In this document: piece by piece, positions 18,271 to 26,293 of the stretch
Layout of the letters: the number at the start of each line of letters is the position of its first letter
Numbering within the stretch: position 1 is the first letter of the stretch
DNA from: Paraburkholderia ribeironis
GTDB lineage: Bacteria > Pseudomonadota > Gammaproteobacteria > Burkholderiales > Burkholderiaceae
Length of the DNA stretch: 50,880 bases
Assembly: GCF_900019265.1 (NCBI RefSeq)
Contig: NZ_CYGX02000063.1
Span: 1-50,880, forward strand
Direction of reading: 5' to 3'
Notes under the pieces: generated by a model
What the model was told of the DNA's origin: nothing
Database searches by the model: none
What the model saw: only the letters and a program-made list of their open reading frames with translations
Program-made: the position numbers and the translations under genes

Positions 18271-19151
18271 GCCTGCTCCTTGCTGGTGGCGTGGTGGGAG
18301 GGCGGGTTGTACACGTCACGCATGGTTTGCGGCGTGACGCTGGCGGGGTCGATTTGCGCGAGCCGGTCCAGGAAGGTGTCGACCTGTTCGCTGCGATGCG
18401 CGGCCGGCACCCCCTGCGCGAACGCGGCACGCACAGCGGAGCGCACCGCGTCGGTAGCGTCGTCGACCAATTGATCGGCGAGCGCGGTCGCCGCCCGCTG
18501 TTCGCCGCCGATCAGTTGCCACACACGGCGCCGGTCGCTCGCGTCGAGTTCGTCGATGCCCGCTTCCTGCTCGATCACTTCGGGGCCGTTCATGCCGAGC
18601 CGCCCCTGCTTCGTCACGACCAGATACGAGCACAGCGCGGCCGCGAGCGACATGCCGCCGAAGCAGCCAACCATGCCCGCGATCACGCCGACCACCGGCA
18701 CGTGCCGACGCAACGCGACGATCGCGGCCTGAATCTCGGCGATTACCGCGAGGCCCAGATTGGCTTCCTGCAAACGCACACCGCCGGTTTCGAACAGCAC
18801 GACTGGGCGCACGAGCTTGCCGCGTTCGCAGTCGCGCAGCGCCATCTCGAGCGCGGCGGCGATCTTGCTGCCCGACACTTCACCGATGCTGCCACCCTGG
18901 AACGCGGATTCGATCGCGGCGATCACGGCAGGCTCGCCGTCGAGCGTGCCGCGTGCGATCACGCAGCCGTCATCCGCCTGACAGACGATGTCTTGCATCG
19001 GCAGCCACGGCGATTCGATTTTGTCGAACGGGCCGAGCAGTTCGCGAAAGCTGCCGGCGTCCAGCAGCGCGCGGGCGCGTTCGCGCGCCGGCAGTTCGAT
19101 GAAACTCTCGCGCAGCAGCGGCGCGCGATGAGCGTTGGCGGCGTGATTCAT
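18267..19151 (-). CDS. mdcD: malonate decarboxylase beta subunit
   Basis: 294 residues; ATG 19151 overlaps the mdcC stop by ATGA. Biotin-independent malonate decarboxylase beta chain of the carboxyltransferase fold. Recognisable stretches: SFIELPARERARALLDAGSF near 16-35, RPVVLFETGGVRLQEANLGL near 115-135, and 'VVGVIAGMVGCFGGMSLAAA', the oxyanion-hole glycine region, near 155-175. It works as a complex with MdcE. Confidence 0.9.
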   Translation of the reverse strand: MNHAANAHRAPLLRESFIELPARERARALLDAGSFRELLGPFDKIESPWLPMQDIVCQADDGCVIARGTLDGEPAVIAAIESAFQGGSIGEVSGSKIAAALEMALRDCERGKLVRPVVLFETGGVRLQEANLGLAVIAEIQAAIVALRRHVPVVGVIAGMVGCFGGMSLAAALCSYLVVTKQGRLGMNGPEVIEQEAGIDELDASDRRRVWQLIGGEQRAATALADQLVDDATDAVRSAVRAAFAQGVPAAHRSEQVDTFLDRLAQIDPASVTPQTMRDVYNPPSHHATSKEQA

Positions 19152-19462
19152 GCGTCGTCTCCTGATTCGGCGGCCTCGGCCGCTTCCGCAAGCCGCAACG
19201 CGACCACGCCGGGTGTCGCGCCGAAGTCGTTGATCTCGATGCGCGCGGCGCCGTCGTAGCGCGTGAAAAAACGGTCGAGCACGCTCTTCCAGATGTGGCT
19301 GTAGCCGTCGACGCTAGTGCGCACGACCACGTGTGCGTTGAGTGCGTTGGCGGGATCGGTGGGCGACAGCAGCACCTCCAGATCGCCCGAACCCACCACG
19401 CCGACATGCGCGCGGGTCGTGACGGCGCGTTGCGCCGGATAGTCGAAGGTCAGATGTTCCAT
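19148..19462 (-). CDS. mdcC: malonate decarboxylase acyl-carrier protein (delta subunit)
   Basis: 104 residues from ATG 19462 (MEHLTFDYPAQRAV), overlapping the mdcB end by 13 bases; the frame is open upstream inside mdcB but that part is shadow. S25 in GVVGSGDLEVL matches the position of the serine that carries the phosphoribosyl-dephospho-CoA arm in Klebsiella MdcC. It shuttles the acetyl/malonyl group between MdcA and MdcDE. Length is as usual for the family (about 99-106). Confidence 0.92.
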   Translation of the reverse strand: MEHLTFDYPAQRAVTTRAHVGVVGSGDLEVLLSPTDPANALNAHVVVRTSVDGYSHIWKSVLDRFFTRYDGAARIEINDFGATPGVVALRLAEAAEAAESGDDA

Positions 19463-20427
19463 GGCTCTGGGCTCCGGCCGGCGTCGTGATGCGCCAGCAT
19501 GTCGAGAAAGAGGGTGGCGGCGAGCAGATCGGCCGCGCCGCCAGGCGATGCGTTGAGCGACAGCAGTTCGTGTTCGAGCGCGGCCAGCGCGGCGCGGCCC
19601 GCTGGCGTCGCGCTGCCGCCGGCGGCCAGCACGCGGCGCGCGCCGTGCTGGCCGGCGTGCAAACCGGCCAGGCCCGCGCGATGCAGCAGGCAGGTGTCGT
19701 CGAGCGAGCTCATGATCGCGAGCAATGCGTCGACGCGTGCAGCGCTTTCGTCGATCCGTTGATCGCGCGCCGCGCGCAACGCGGGCAGGCCGACGTCGAT
19801 CACGTGCGGGAAACCCTCCTGCGCTTCGCGGCGCGCGCCGCCCACCTGATAGCGCTGCCGTGCGCGTTCGCCATGGCTGTCCGATGGCGCGGCGAAGCGG
19901 TCGGGAAGGCACGCGATTTGCGCGGCGCGCATGCAGATTCGCGCCGCGTCGGGATACACAGGATTGCCAGGTATCGCTGCGTCCACGCACGCGCCGGCCA
20001 CCAGCAGGCCGACGATCCAGATTGCGCCGCGATGTGCATTGCTGCCGCCGGTGGCGCGTAGCATCTGCTGCTCGCCAGCGCGGCCGATCTGCGCGAGTTC
20101 GGTGCGCAGTAGCGCGGACGGTTCGCCACGGCGGCGCGCCACCCGCGCGAGCGCCGCGAAGGTCGGCTCGAGCGCTTGCGCCGAGCGCAGCATCGTCGCG
20201 AGATCGAGGTCGCGATGCGCGCCGCTGCCACGCTGGTCGACCAGCGCGGGCTTCGGCGTGAGCTGCGCTTCCTCGATCAGCGCGGTGACGGCGTAACGCG
20301 CCAGCTGCGCGTCGGTGAGCGACGCATCGGCAAGCGGCGCATCGGCAAGCGGCGCATCGGTGAGCGTGCCGCGCGCAGCGGGCGTGGACGATGGCTGCGC
20401 ATGCTCGCGCAAAGCAGCGGGCGCCAT
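19450..20427 (-). CDS. mdcB: triphosphoribosyl-dephospho-CoA synthase
   Basis: 325 residues from ATG 20427, two bases after the mdcA stop. It makes the prosthetic-group precursor from dephospho-CoA and ATP (CitG/MdcB family). Family stretches: 'EAQLTPKPALVDQRGSGAHR' near 56-75 and NAHRGAIWIVGLLVAG near 130-145. The first 45 residues hold a tandem 5-residue repeat (DAPLA, DAPLA, DASLT) encoded by 15-nt DNA repeats, not part of the conserved domain. Confidence 0.9.
   Translation of the reverse strand: MAPAALREHAQPSSTPAARGTLTDAPLADAPLADASLTDAQLARYAVTALIEEAQLTPKPALVDQRGSGAHRDLDLATMLRSAQALEPTFAALARVARRRGEPSALLRTELAQIGRAGEQQMLRATGGSNAHRGAIWIVGLLVAGACVDAAIPGNPVYPDAARICMRAAQIACLPDRFAAPSDSHGERARQRYQVGGARREAQEGFPHVIDVGLPALRAARDQRIDESAARVDALLAIMSSLDDTCLLHRAGLAGLHAGQHGARRVLAAGGSATPAGRAALAALEHELLSLNASPGGAADLLAATLFLDMLAHHDAGRSPEPWNI
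20334..20376. repeat. 15-nt tandem repeat within mdcB
   Basis: GCATCGGCAAGCGGC is repeated nearly three times in a row, giving an in-frame five-residue peptide repeat in the N-terminal extension of MdcB. Confidence 0.75.
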
Positions 20428-20429
20428 CG

Positions 20430-22127
20430 TTACCAGCTCCTGAAGCGCGCCGGCGGCGCGTACAGACCGCCCGACCACGTCACCAGATCGTCGATGCTGC
20501 GTGCCGCCAGCAGCGAGCGCTTGGCTTCGCCACGGCGAATGCCGAGGTCTTCCGGATACGCGACGATGCCGCGCCGGCGCAACTCGGCGGTCTTCTCCGG
20601 CTTCGCGCGCAAGCCGATCGGCGTCACGCCGGCGACAGCGGCCACTGCCGCGCGCCGCTCGTCGATGCCTTCGGCCTTGTGCAGATGCGCGATGCCTTCC
20701 TCGGTGACGACGTGGCTGACATCGTCGCCGTAGATCATCACCGGCGCGACCGGCATGCCGTTTTTCGCGCCGACCGCAACCGCGTCGAGTTCATCGACGA
20801 AGGTCGGCTCGCCGCCCTTTTTGTACGTCTCGGCCAGTTGCACGACCAGCTTCTGGCCGCGCGACACCGGGCCCTGGTCCTTGAGCAGCTTGAGCCACGC
20901 TTCGCTCGAATGACGCCGCCCGCGCGGATCGTGGCCCATGTTCGGCGCACCGCCGAAGCCGGCGAGCCGCCCGCGCGTGACGGTCGACGAATTCGCGTCG
21001 GCATCGATCTGCAGCGTCGAACCGATGAACAGATCGACGCCGTACTGCCCGGCCAGTTGGCACAGCACGCGGTTCGAGCGCAGGCTGCCGTCGTTGCCGG
21101 TGAAGAACACGTCGGGGCGTGCCTCGATATATGCCTCCATGCCGACTTCGCTGCCGAAGCAATGGATGCTGTCGACCCAGCCGGATTCGATCGCGGGGAT
21201 CATGGTGGGATGCGGATTGAGCGTCCAGTTACGGCAGATCTTGCCCTTCAGACCGAGCGACTCGCCGTAAGTGGGCAGCAGCAATTCGATCGCCGCGGTG
21301 TCGAAGCCGATGCCGTGATTCAGCGAGCTCACGCCATACGGTTCATAGATGCCGCGAATCACCATCATCGCGGTGAGCACCTGCAGGTCGCCGATGTGGC
21401 GCGGATCGCGCGTGAATAAAGGTTCCACCGCGAACGGCCGGTCCGCCTGCACGACCACGTCGACCCATGAGCCGGGAATGTCGACGCGCGGCAGTTCGTC
21501 GACGACCTCGTTGACCTGCACGATCACGATGCCGTGGCGGAACGCGGCGGCCTCGGCGATGGTCGGGGTGTCTTCGGTATTCGGGCCGGTGTACAGGTTG
21601 CCGTGACGGTCGGCTTTTTCCGCGCACAGCAGCGCGACGTGTGGTGTCAGGTCCACGAACATGCGCGCGTACAGCTCGACATATGTATAGATCGCGCCGA
21701 TTTCGAGCTGGCCGTCTTCGAGCAGTTGCGCCACCCGCAGACTCTGCGGCCCGGCAAACGAGAAATCGACCTTGTGCGCGATGCCGCGCTCGAACAGCGT
21801 CAGATGTTCAGGACGACTGATGCTCGAAATCAGCAGATGCACGTCGTGCAGCTTGTGCGCATCGACTTTGGCGAGCGAGCGGGACAGGAAGTCCGCCTGC
21901 TTCTGGTTGTCGCCTTCCAGCGCGACGCGCTCGCCCGGCTGGATCAGCGTTTCGAGCGCATCGACGATGCGGCGGGCCGGCAGGACGCCGTCTTCGAGCC
22001 AGGGTGCGATGGCCGCGAGACGACGATTCTTTTCGTCGCGACGCGTGGTCCATGAGCGGGCGGCGGGTGATGACGAAGGGGACGCAGGGGACGTAGGGGA
22101 CGTAGCGGCTTCGGCGGGTCGGTTCAT
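20430..22127 (-). CDS. mdcA: malonate decarboxylase alpha subunit (acetyl-S-ACP:malonate ACP transferase)
   Basis: 565 residues from ATG 22127 (MNRPAEAATSPTSP); a TTG at 22139 is a weaker start. The N-terminal 30 residues are a low-complexity Thr/Ser/Pro stretch encoded by 9-nt repeats. From WTTRRDEKNRRLAAIAPWLE on, the match to MdcA is continuous, including the CoA-transferase-like segments DVFFTGNDGSLRSNRVLCQL (about 335-355) and AGFGGAPNMGHDPRGRRHSS (about 390-410). MdcA swaps acetyl for malonyl on the carrier MdcC. It starts 8 bases after the regulator gene, so the regulator is in the same transcript. Confidence 0.93.
   Translation of the reverse strand: MNRPAEAATSPTSPASPSSSPAARSWTTRRDEKNRRLAAIAPWLEDGVLPARRIVDALETLIQPGERVALEGDNQKQADFLSRSLAKVDAHKLHDVHLLISSISRPEHLTLFERGIAHKVDFSFAGPQSLRVAQLLEDGQLEIGAIYTYVELYARMFVDLTPHVALLCAEKADRHGNLYTGPNTEDTPTIAEAAAFRHGIVIVQVNEVVDELPRVDIPGSWVDVVVQADRPFAVEPLFTRDPRHIGDLQVLTAMMVIRGIYEPYGVSSLNHGIGFDTAAIELLLPTYGESLGLKGKICRNWTLNPHPTMIPAIESGWVDSIHCFGSEVGMEAYIEARPDVFFTGNDGSLRSNRVLCQLAGQYGVDLFIGSTLQIDADANSSTVTRGRLAGFGGAPNMGHDPRGRRHSSEAWLKLLKDQGPVSRGQKLVVQLAETYKKGGEPTFVDELDAVAVGAKNGMPVAPVMIYGDDVSHVVTEEGIAHLHKAEGIDERRAAVAAVAGVTPIGLRAKPEKTAELRRRGIVAYPEDLGIRRGEAKRSLLAARSIDDLVTWSGGLYAPPARFRSW
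22076..22107. repeat. 9-nt tandem repeat at the start of mdcA
   Basis: GGGGACGYA is repeated about 3.5 times (plus-strand view) and encodes part of the Ser/Thr/Pro N-terminal tail of MdcA. In frame, so copy-number change would alter only the tail length. Confidence 0.7.
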
Positions 22128-22135
22128 TGGCTCAG

Positions 22136-22909
22136 TCAACTCCCGGTGGTGGTGCGCGGGCGTCGGCCGCGCGGCTTCGGTTGATTCGCAAGCGCGGCTT
22201 CCGCCTGCGTGCGTTCAGTCAGGAAACGATGCAACAGCTTGCCGGTGTCAAGCAGGTGCGCGGCCACCAGCGACTGCGCGGCGGCGATGTCGCGCCGTTG
22301 CACGGCGTCGAGCAGCGCGGCGTGCTCACGGTCGGACTCGCCCTTGTGCGACGGCAAATCAAACTTCAGGCGCAGATATCTGTCGCCACGCCGATGCAGC
22401 GTGCCGATCATCTCCTGGAGTTGTGGCCGCCCGGCGGGCGCATACAGGCTCATGTGGAACGCCGCGTTGCGCGTGACGTACAACGACGGGTCCGGCTCGA
22501 GTTCGGCGGCGCGGCACAGGCGGGTGGCTTCGCGCAGCGTTGCGGCGGTGTGATTCGGAATCGCGAGGCTGAGCGCGAGGCTCTCGAGCGCGGAACGGAT
22601 CTCATAGATCTCGCGCGCTTCATTCGCCGACAACGGTGCGACCGTTGCGCCCTTGTTCACCGCGACTCTCGCCCAGCCTTCGCTCTCGAGCTGGCGCAGC
22701 GCCTCGCGCACCGGAATCGCGCTGACGGAAAAGTGCCGCGCGATCGCGTCCTGGCGCAGCGGCGCGCCGGGCGCCAGTGTGCCGTCGACAATCGCCGCGC
22801 GCAGTGCCTCCGCGATCACACGCGAAGTGCTCTCGCGCGGTGCCGCCGCAGGCAAAAGCGGGTTGCGTGCCGGGGCGTCCAGGGGAAAACCATCTGTTGT
22901 GTCGCTCAT
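22136..22909 (-). CDS. GntR-family (FCD) regulator of the malonate decarboxylase operon
   Basis: 257 residues from ATG 22909 (MSDTTDGFPLDAPARNP). The N-terminal winged helix is typical of GntR: 'LRAAIVDGTLAPGAPLRQDA', IARHFSVSAIPVREALRQLE, SEGWARVAVNKGA. An all-helical FCD effector domain follows (from about residue 105), with the metal/ligand histidines expected for this fold. It is first in the minus-strand transcript ahead of mdcA, and close to a divergent MFS gene. By analogy with MdcY of Acinetobacter it is probably a repressor released by malonate; this is inference. The C-terminus is basic (PRGRRPRTTTGS). Confidence 0.88.
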   Translation of the reverse strand: MSDTTDGFPLDAPARNPLLPAAAPRESTSRVIAEALRAAIVDGTLAPGAPLRQDAIARHFSVSAIPVREALRQLESEGWARVAVNKGATVAPLSANEAREIYEIRSALESLALSLAIPNHTAATLREATRLCRAAELEPDPSLYVTRNAAFHMSLYAPAGRPQLQEMIGTLHRRGDRYLRLKFDLPSHKGESDREHAALLDAVQRRDIAAAQSLVAAHLLDTGKLLHRFLTERTQAEAALANQPKPRGRRPRTTTGS

Positions 22910-22911
22910 GG

Positions 22912-22935
22912 TATCAAATATTATATATAAAAAGA
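22912..22935. promoter_or_regulatory. AT-rich palindrome upstream of the mdc regulator
   Basis: An island of A/T in very GC-rich DNA contains the perfect 10-bp palindrome TTATATATAA (22921-22930), 12 bases before the regulator start codon. A reasonable operator or -10 region for the mdc transcript. Which protein binds is unknown. Confidence 0.45.
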
Positions 22936-23048
22936 CGCGCTTTACACGCGGACAAACCCGGAAAGATTGCTTGCCGGGCCGGCCGCAGAGGACGCTCCTT
23001 CGCGCTACGAGGACGCCTCGGATCAACTCTCAGCTACGCGCGCCATCT

Positions 23049-23100
23049 CCCGTTGTTCCCGTAGTTCCCGTAGTTCCTGTTGTTCCTGTTGTTTCCGTTA
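23049..23100. repeat. 9-nt tandem repeat in the mdc/MFS intergenic region
   Basis: About five near-identical 9-nt units (GTTCCCGTA / GTTCCTGTT) lie 30-80 bases before the MFS start, in its probable promoter or 5' UTR. Copy-number change would alter promoter or leader spacing. Confidence 0.8.
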
Positions 23101-23130
23101 TGTACGTCAGCCATTAAAGGCCGGAGGAGC

Positions 23131-24432
23131 ATGATGAATTCAGTAACCGACCGCACGTCGGTCGCGCGGCGCCGCACGCCGCTCAATCGTTCGCAGATTG
23201 CAGGATTCTGGGGAGCATGGGCCGGCTGGACACTCGACGGGATGGACTCGTTCATCTACGCGCTCGTGTTGACGCCAGCCTTGACCGAATTGCTGCCGCG
23301 CTCCGGTTTTGCGGCCACGCCGTCGAACGTCGGTCTCGCCGGTTCGATTCTGTTCGCGCTGTTCCTGGTCGGATGGGGTCTGTCGTTCATCTGGGGGCCG
23401 CTCGCCGACCGCTTCGGCCGGACCAAGGTGCTGGCCGGCACCATCGTCACGTTCGCGATTTTCACGGGGCTCGCCGCGACTTCGACCAACGTGTGGCAGC
23501 TCGGCATTTACCGCTTCATTGCCGGCGTCGGCATTGGCGGCGAATGGGCGTTGGCCGGCACTTACGTGGCGGAAGCGTGGCCGGAGGATCGCCGCAAGAT
23601 GGGCGCGGGTTATCTGCAAACGGGTTACTACGCCGGCTTCTTCCTCGCCGCGGCGCTCAACTACACGATTGGCGTGCATTACGGCTGGCGCGCGATGTTC
23701 CTGACCGGCGCGGTGCCGGTGGTGGTCGCGATTCTGATCTTGCTGCGCGTGAAGGAAACGGACAAGTGGCAGAAGGCCGAAGCGCGCGCCGTGCCGACCA
23801 AACCGCTGCGCGAAATCTTCGGCCCGACCTATCGGCGCCGCACCTGGGTGGCGTGCATCCTGTTGACGATCGCGATCATCGGACTATGGGCCGGTGCGGT
23901 GTACGAGCCGTCCGCAGTGATTCAACTGGCGACTCGCGCCGGCATGACGAAGATCGATTCGGTCAGGACGGCGTCGCTGGCCACGGGCTTGTTGTCGATC
24001 GGGACCATTCTCGGCTGTCTCGCGTTGCCGCCGCTCGCCGAGCGCGTCGGGCGCAAGAATACGCTGGCGATCTACTTCGCGGGCATGGCGGTGTCGATCG
24101 CCGGCAGTTTCGGCTGGGCGTTCTATCTGCCGAACGGGCTCGCTCCGTTCATCGCGTGGCTCTTCGTGCTGGGCTTTTTCGGCGGCAACTTCGCGCTGTT
24201 CAGCCTGTGGTTGCCGGAGCAATTCGAAACCCGCGTGCGGGCAACGGCGTTCGCGTTCTGTACATCGTTCGGGCGGTTCATCGGCGCCGGCGTCAACTTT
24301 CTGCTCGGCGCGGCGGTGCTGCACATGCATACGCTCGGCGTGCCGGTCGCGTTGACGGCGCTCGCGTTCGTGATCGGTCTGTTCGTGATTCCGTTCGCGC
24401 CGGAGACGAAAGGGGAAGAGTTGCCGCAGTGA
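23131..24432 (+). CDS. MFS carboxylate transporter, probable malonate uptake
   Basis: 433 residues from ATG 23131 with the strong SD CCGGAGGAGC just upstream; the frame is open further left only through the tandem repeat. Twelve membrane helices. MFS signature in the loop between helices 2 and 3 (GPLADRFGRTK near 88-98), GIGGEWALAGTYVAEAW near 135-151 (pattern of the SHS/metabolite:H+ symporter branch), and LPPLAERVGRKNT in the second half. It is divergent from gntR-mdcABCDEGH, which lacks its own mdcF or madLM transporter, so malonate or a related carboxylate is the likely cargo (inference from context). Confidence 0.87.
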   Translation: MMNSVTDRTSVARRRTPLNRSQIAGFWGAWAGWTLDGMDSFIYALVLTPALTELLPRSGFAATPSNVGLAGSILFALFLVGWGLSFIWGPLADRFGRTKVLAGTIVTFAIFTGLAATSTNVWQLGIYRFIAGVGIGGEWALAGTYVAEAWPEDRRKMGAGYLQTGYYAGFFLAAALNYTIGVHYGWRAMFLTGAVPVVVAILILLRVKETDKWQKAEARAVPTKPLREIFGPTYRRRTWVACILLTIAIIGLWAGAVYEPSAVIQLATRAGMTKIDSVRTASLATGLLSIGTILGCLALPPLAERVGRKNTLAIYFAGMAVSIAGSFGWAFYLPNGLAPFIAWLFVLGFFGGNFALFSLWLPEQFETRVRATAFAFCTSFGRFIGAGVNFLLGAAVLHMHTLGVPVALTALAFVIGLFVIPFAPETKGEELPQ

Positions 24433-24471
24433 GGGCGGGTGTTGGGTCGAGAGGCGGGGAGGGCTGCCCGG

Positions 24472-24540
24472 CGCATGGTCCCAGCATGGGACCGCGTGGT
24501 CCCGCATGGTCCCGCATGGGCCCGCGTGGTCCATGCAGCC
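24472..24540. repeat. GC-rich direct and inverted repeats between convergent genes
   Basis: The motif (C)ATGGTCCCGC is repeated four to five times with variants. Within it GGTCCC (24477-24482) pairs with GGGACC (24488-24493). It lies between the convergent MFS and DMT transporter genes and may act as a bidirectional terminator. Confidence 0.6.
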
Positions 24541-24556
24541 TCCATCCGCCTCGTCC

Positions 24557-25477
24557 TCAATCCGCCTCTGTCCGCGCCCGGCCGCCAACATGCAGCAACG
24601 ACAGCAGCGGCCAGCCGAGATTGACCCCCAGACTCGCGACCACGATCAGTGCCATGCCCGCGAGTTGCGGCAGCGACAGCGCGCGGCCGTACACGAGCGC
24701 ATCCACCGCGATCGCAGTGAGCGGATAGACGAACAGCAGCACCGCGATGACCGGCGTGCTCAGCTTCGGCAGCGCGCCGTAAATCAGCACATAGGCAAGG
24801 CCCGTGTGCAACACGCCCATGCCGATCAGCCAGAACCATTGCATCGGGCCAATATGCACGGCGCTCAGCGGTGCGATGAACGGCAGGCACACCACGCCGA
24901 CCGCGCACTGCGCGAGCGTCAGCAGATGCGGCCGCAATTCGCCGAGTCCCTTCGCAATCAACGTGACGCTCGCATACAGCAGCGAGCCCACCAACGCTTC
25001 GCCGATACCGATCAGATAACTCGCATGCCCCTGCAGATTCTGCGCAGCGGCGACGCCCGATGCGAGCACGAGTCCGACGAACGCGGTTGCGATCCAGCCG
25101 AGCCGGTCCACGCCGAGGCGCTCGTTGAACAGCGCCGCGCCGATCAGCACGACCCAGAACGGCTGGACATGAAACACCACGGTCGCCACCGCGATGCTGG
25201 TGCGATGGATCGCATCGAAGAAACCCACCCACTGCGTGACCATCAGCACGCCGGAGATGAGCGCCAGCACGACCGTGCGGCGCGTGAAATGCGCTCGCGT
25301 GAAGAACCCCTGCCACGCGCAATACGCAGCGAGCGACAGCAAGCCGAACAGGCAGCGAAAGAACACGAGTGTCAGCGCGTCGAGCCGCGCCTCTTCGACG
25401 AACACGCCGATCGTGCCCATCAGCAGCCCGCCGCTCGCGAGTGTGATCGCGCCTTGTTGACGTGAGGTGAGGGACAT
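24557..25477 (-). CDS. DMT-superfamily (EamA) permease
   Basis: 306 residues from ATG 25477 with CAGGAG 9 bases upstream. Ten membrane helices in two EamA repeats (first half 10-140, second 150-290). The second repeat contains MQWFWLIGMGVLHTGLAYVL and PVIAVLLFVYPLTAIAVDAL, typical of the RhaT/EamA exporters for amino acids and metabolites. Substrate unknown. It lies at the border of the accessory region. Three TTTGCAAA-containing repeats occupy its upstream region. Confidence 0.9.
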   Translation of the reverse strand: MSLTSRQQGAITLASGGLLMGTIGVFVEEARLDALTLVFFRCLFGLLSLAAYCAWQGFFTRAHFTRRTVVLALISGVLMVTQWVGFFDAIHRTSIAVATVVFHVQPFWVVLIGAALFNERLGVDRLGWIATAFVGLVLASGVAAAQNLQGHASYLIGIGEALVGSLLYASVTLIAKGLGELRPHLLTLAQCAVGVVCLPFIAPLSAVHIGPMQWFWLIGMGVLHTGLAYVLIYGALPKLSTPVIAVLLFVYPLTAIAVDALVYGRALSLPQLAGMALIVVASLGVNLGWPLLSLLHVGGRARTEAD

Positions 25478-25496
25478 GCGGAGCGGCTCCTGGATG

Positions 25497-25646
25497 TTTG
25501 CAAACAAAACGTGTCCTGACGCAACTGGCTAAGTCACTGTTTTGTATGACTATTCGTCTTGCCCCGCAATTCCCCGTTTGCAAACAAATATGGTCTGGCG
25601 CGCGGCGCGCTGCAAAACCGATTTGCAAATGAAATCTGTCCTGATG
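25497..25646. repeat. three 24-nt degenerate direct repeats with TTTGCAAA core
   Basis: Copies start at 25497, 25577 and 25622. They share TTTGCAAAYRAA followed after a few bases by (T/G)GTCYTGRYG. The first is 20 bases upstream of the DMT start codon. TTTGCAAA is itself a palindrome. They could be operator sites for the transporter gene, or remnants of a mobile element at the edge of the accessory region. Confidence 0.6.
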
Positions 25647-25752
25647 TCCTCGGGCGTGCCGTGCAGCTACCCAAGCACCAAGTTCGTATCGGGGAAGCTG
25701 CCCGGGTTCGCTTTGCGACGACCTCCTGCCCGTCACGCACGCGCATTTCAGT

Positions 25753-26038
25753 TCAGCTTCTTGTGCGGCGTCCAGCCGCGAACGCCGTGCGTTTGCATGT
25801 CGACCTGAGCATCTGCTTGCCTTGCTGCCTGCAGTATTCGTCGGCGCGCTTCAGATTCGACGCTTTGACTTCTCCCCACGGTGTCATGCCGCCACGCGCC
25901 TGTGTTGTCACAGTGTAATGTCCGTCGCCAGCCGGCATCACCTCGGATATCGATGTGCCCTTCAGCCAGTTCAGGTCCAGCTTCCCGTCTGTCTCCCCGG
26001 CTTGCTGCGAGGAGGGCAATTGATTTTCGCGATGGCAA
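25753..26038 (-). pseudogene. frameshifted small lipoprotein-like gene
   Basis: One frame encodes KLDLNWLKGTSISEVMPAG, GDGHYTVTTQARGGMTPWGE and VKASNLKRADEYCRQQGKQM. The adjacent frame then continues with VDMQTHGVRGWTPH and stops. Together these give the recognisable order of a small conserved envelope protein of Burkholderiales (YTVTT..RGG...WG, ...A..YC..QGK.M, ..QTHGVRGWTP). A shift near 25800 breaks it, and the end is truncated (HKKLN). The N-terminal hydrophobic part (SIALLAAS) is in the other frame, so there may be a second shift. Judged a decayed gene. Confidence 0.55.
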
Positions 26039-26293
26039 TCCGGCCTGATGAACCCAGGATGCAGGACGCGTGTTTCCTCTCGGGCTCGATACGTTCGTTA
26101 CAGAGATATGTCTGCAACGACTTCGGCCAGGATGCTGATGAGTGTAAGGCGTCGACTCAAATCTTCACTCAGGTTGGGCGTTTTAAATCGGTCATTCCGT
26201 TTGGGTCACAGGTGAGAATTCCCGAACTGTGGGCGAAGCCACGCGACCTGCATCGCGAGATCACCGTGCATCAACGCTAGCTCAGAGTGGCTA

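Noticed and set aside
25822..26280. 152-residue plus-strand ORF
   Set aside because: First half is antisense to the frameshifted lipoprotein-like gene, second half has no SD or motif.
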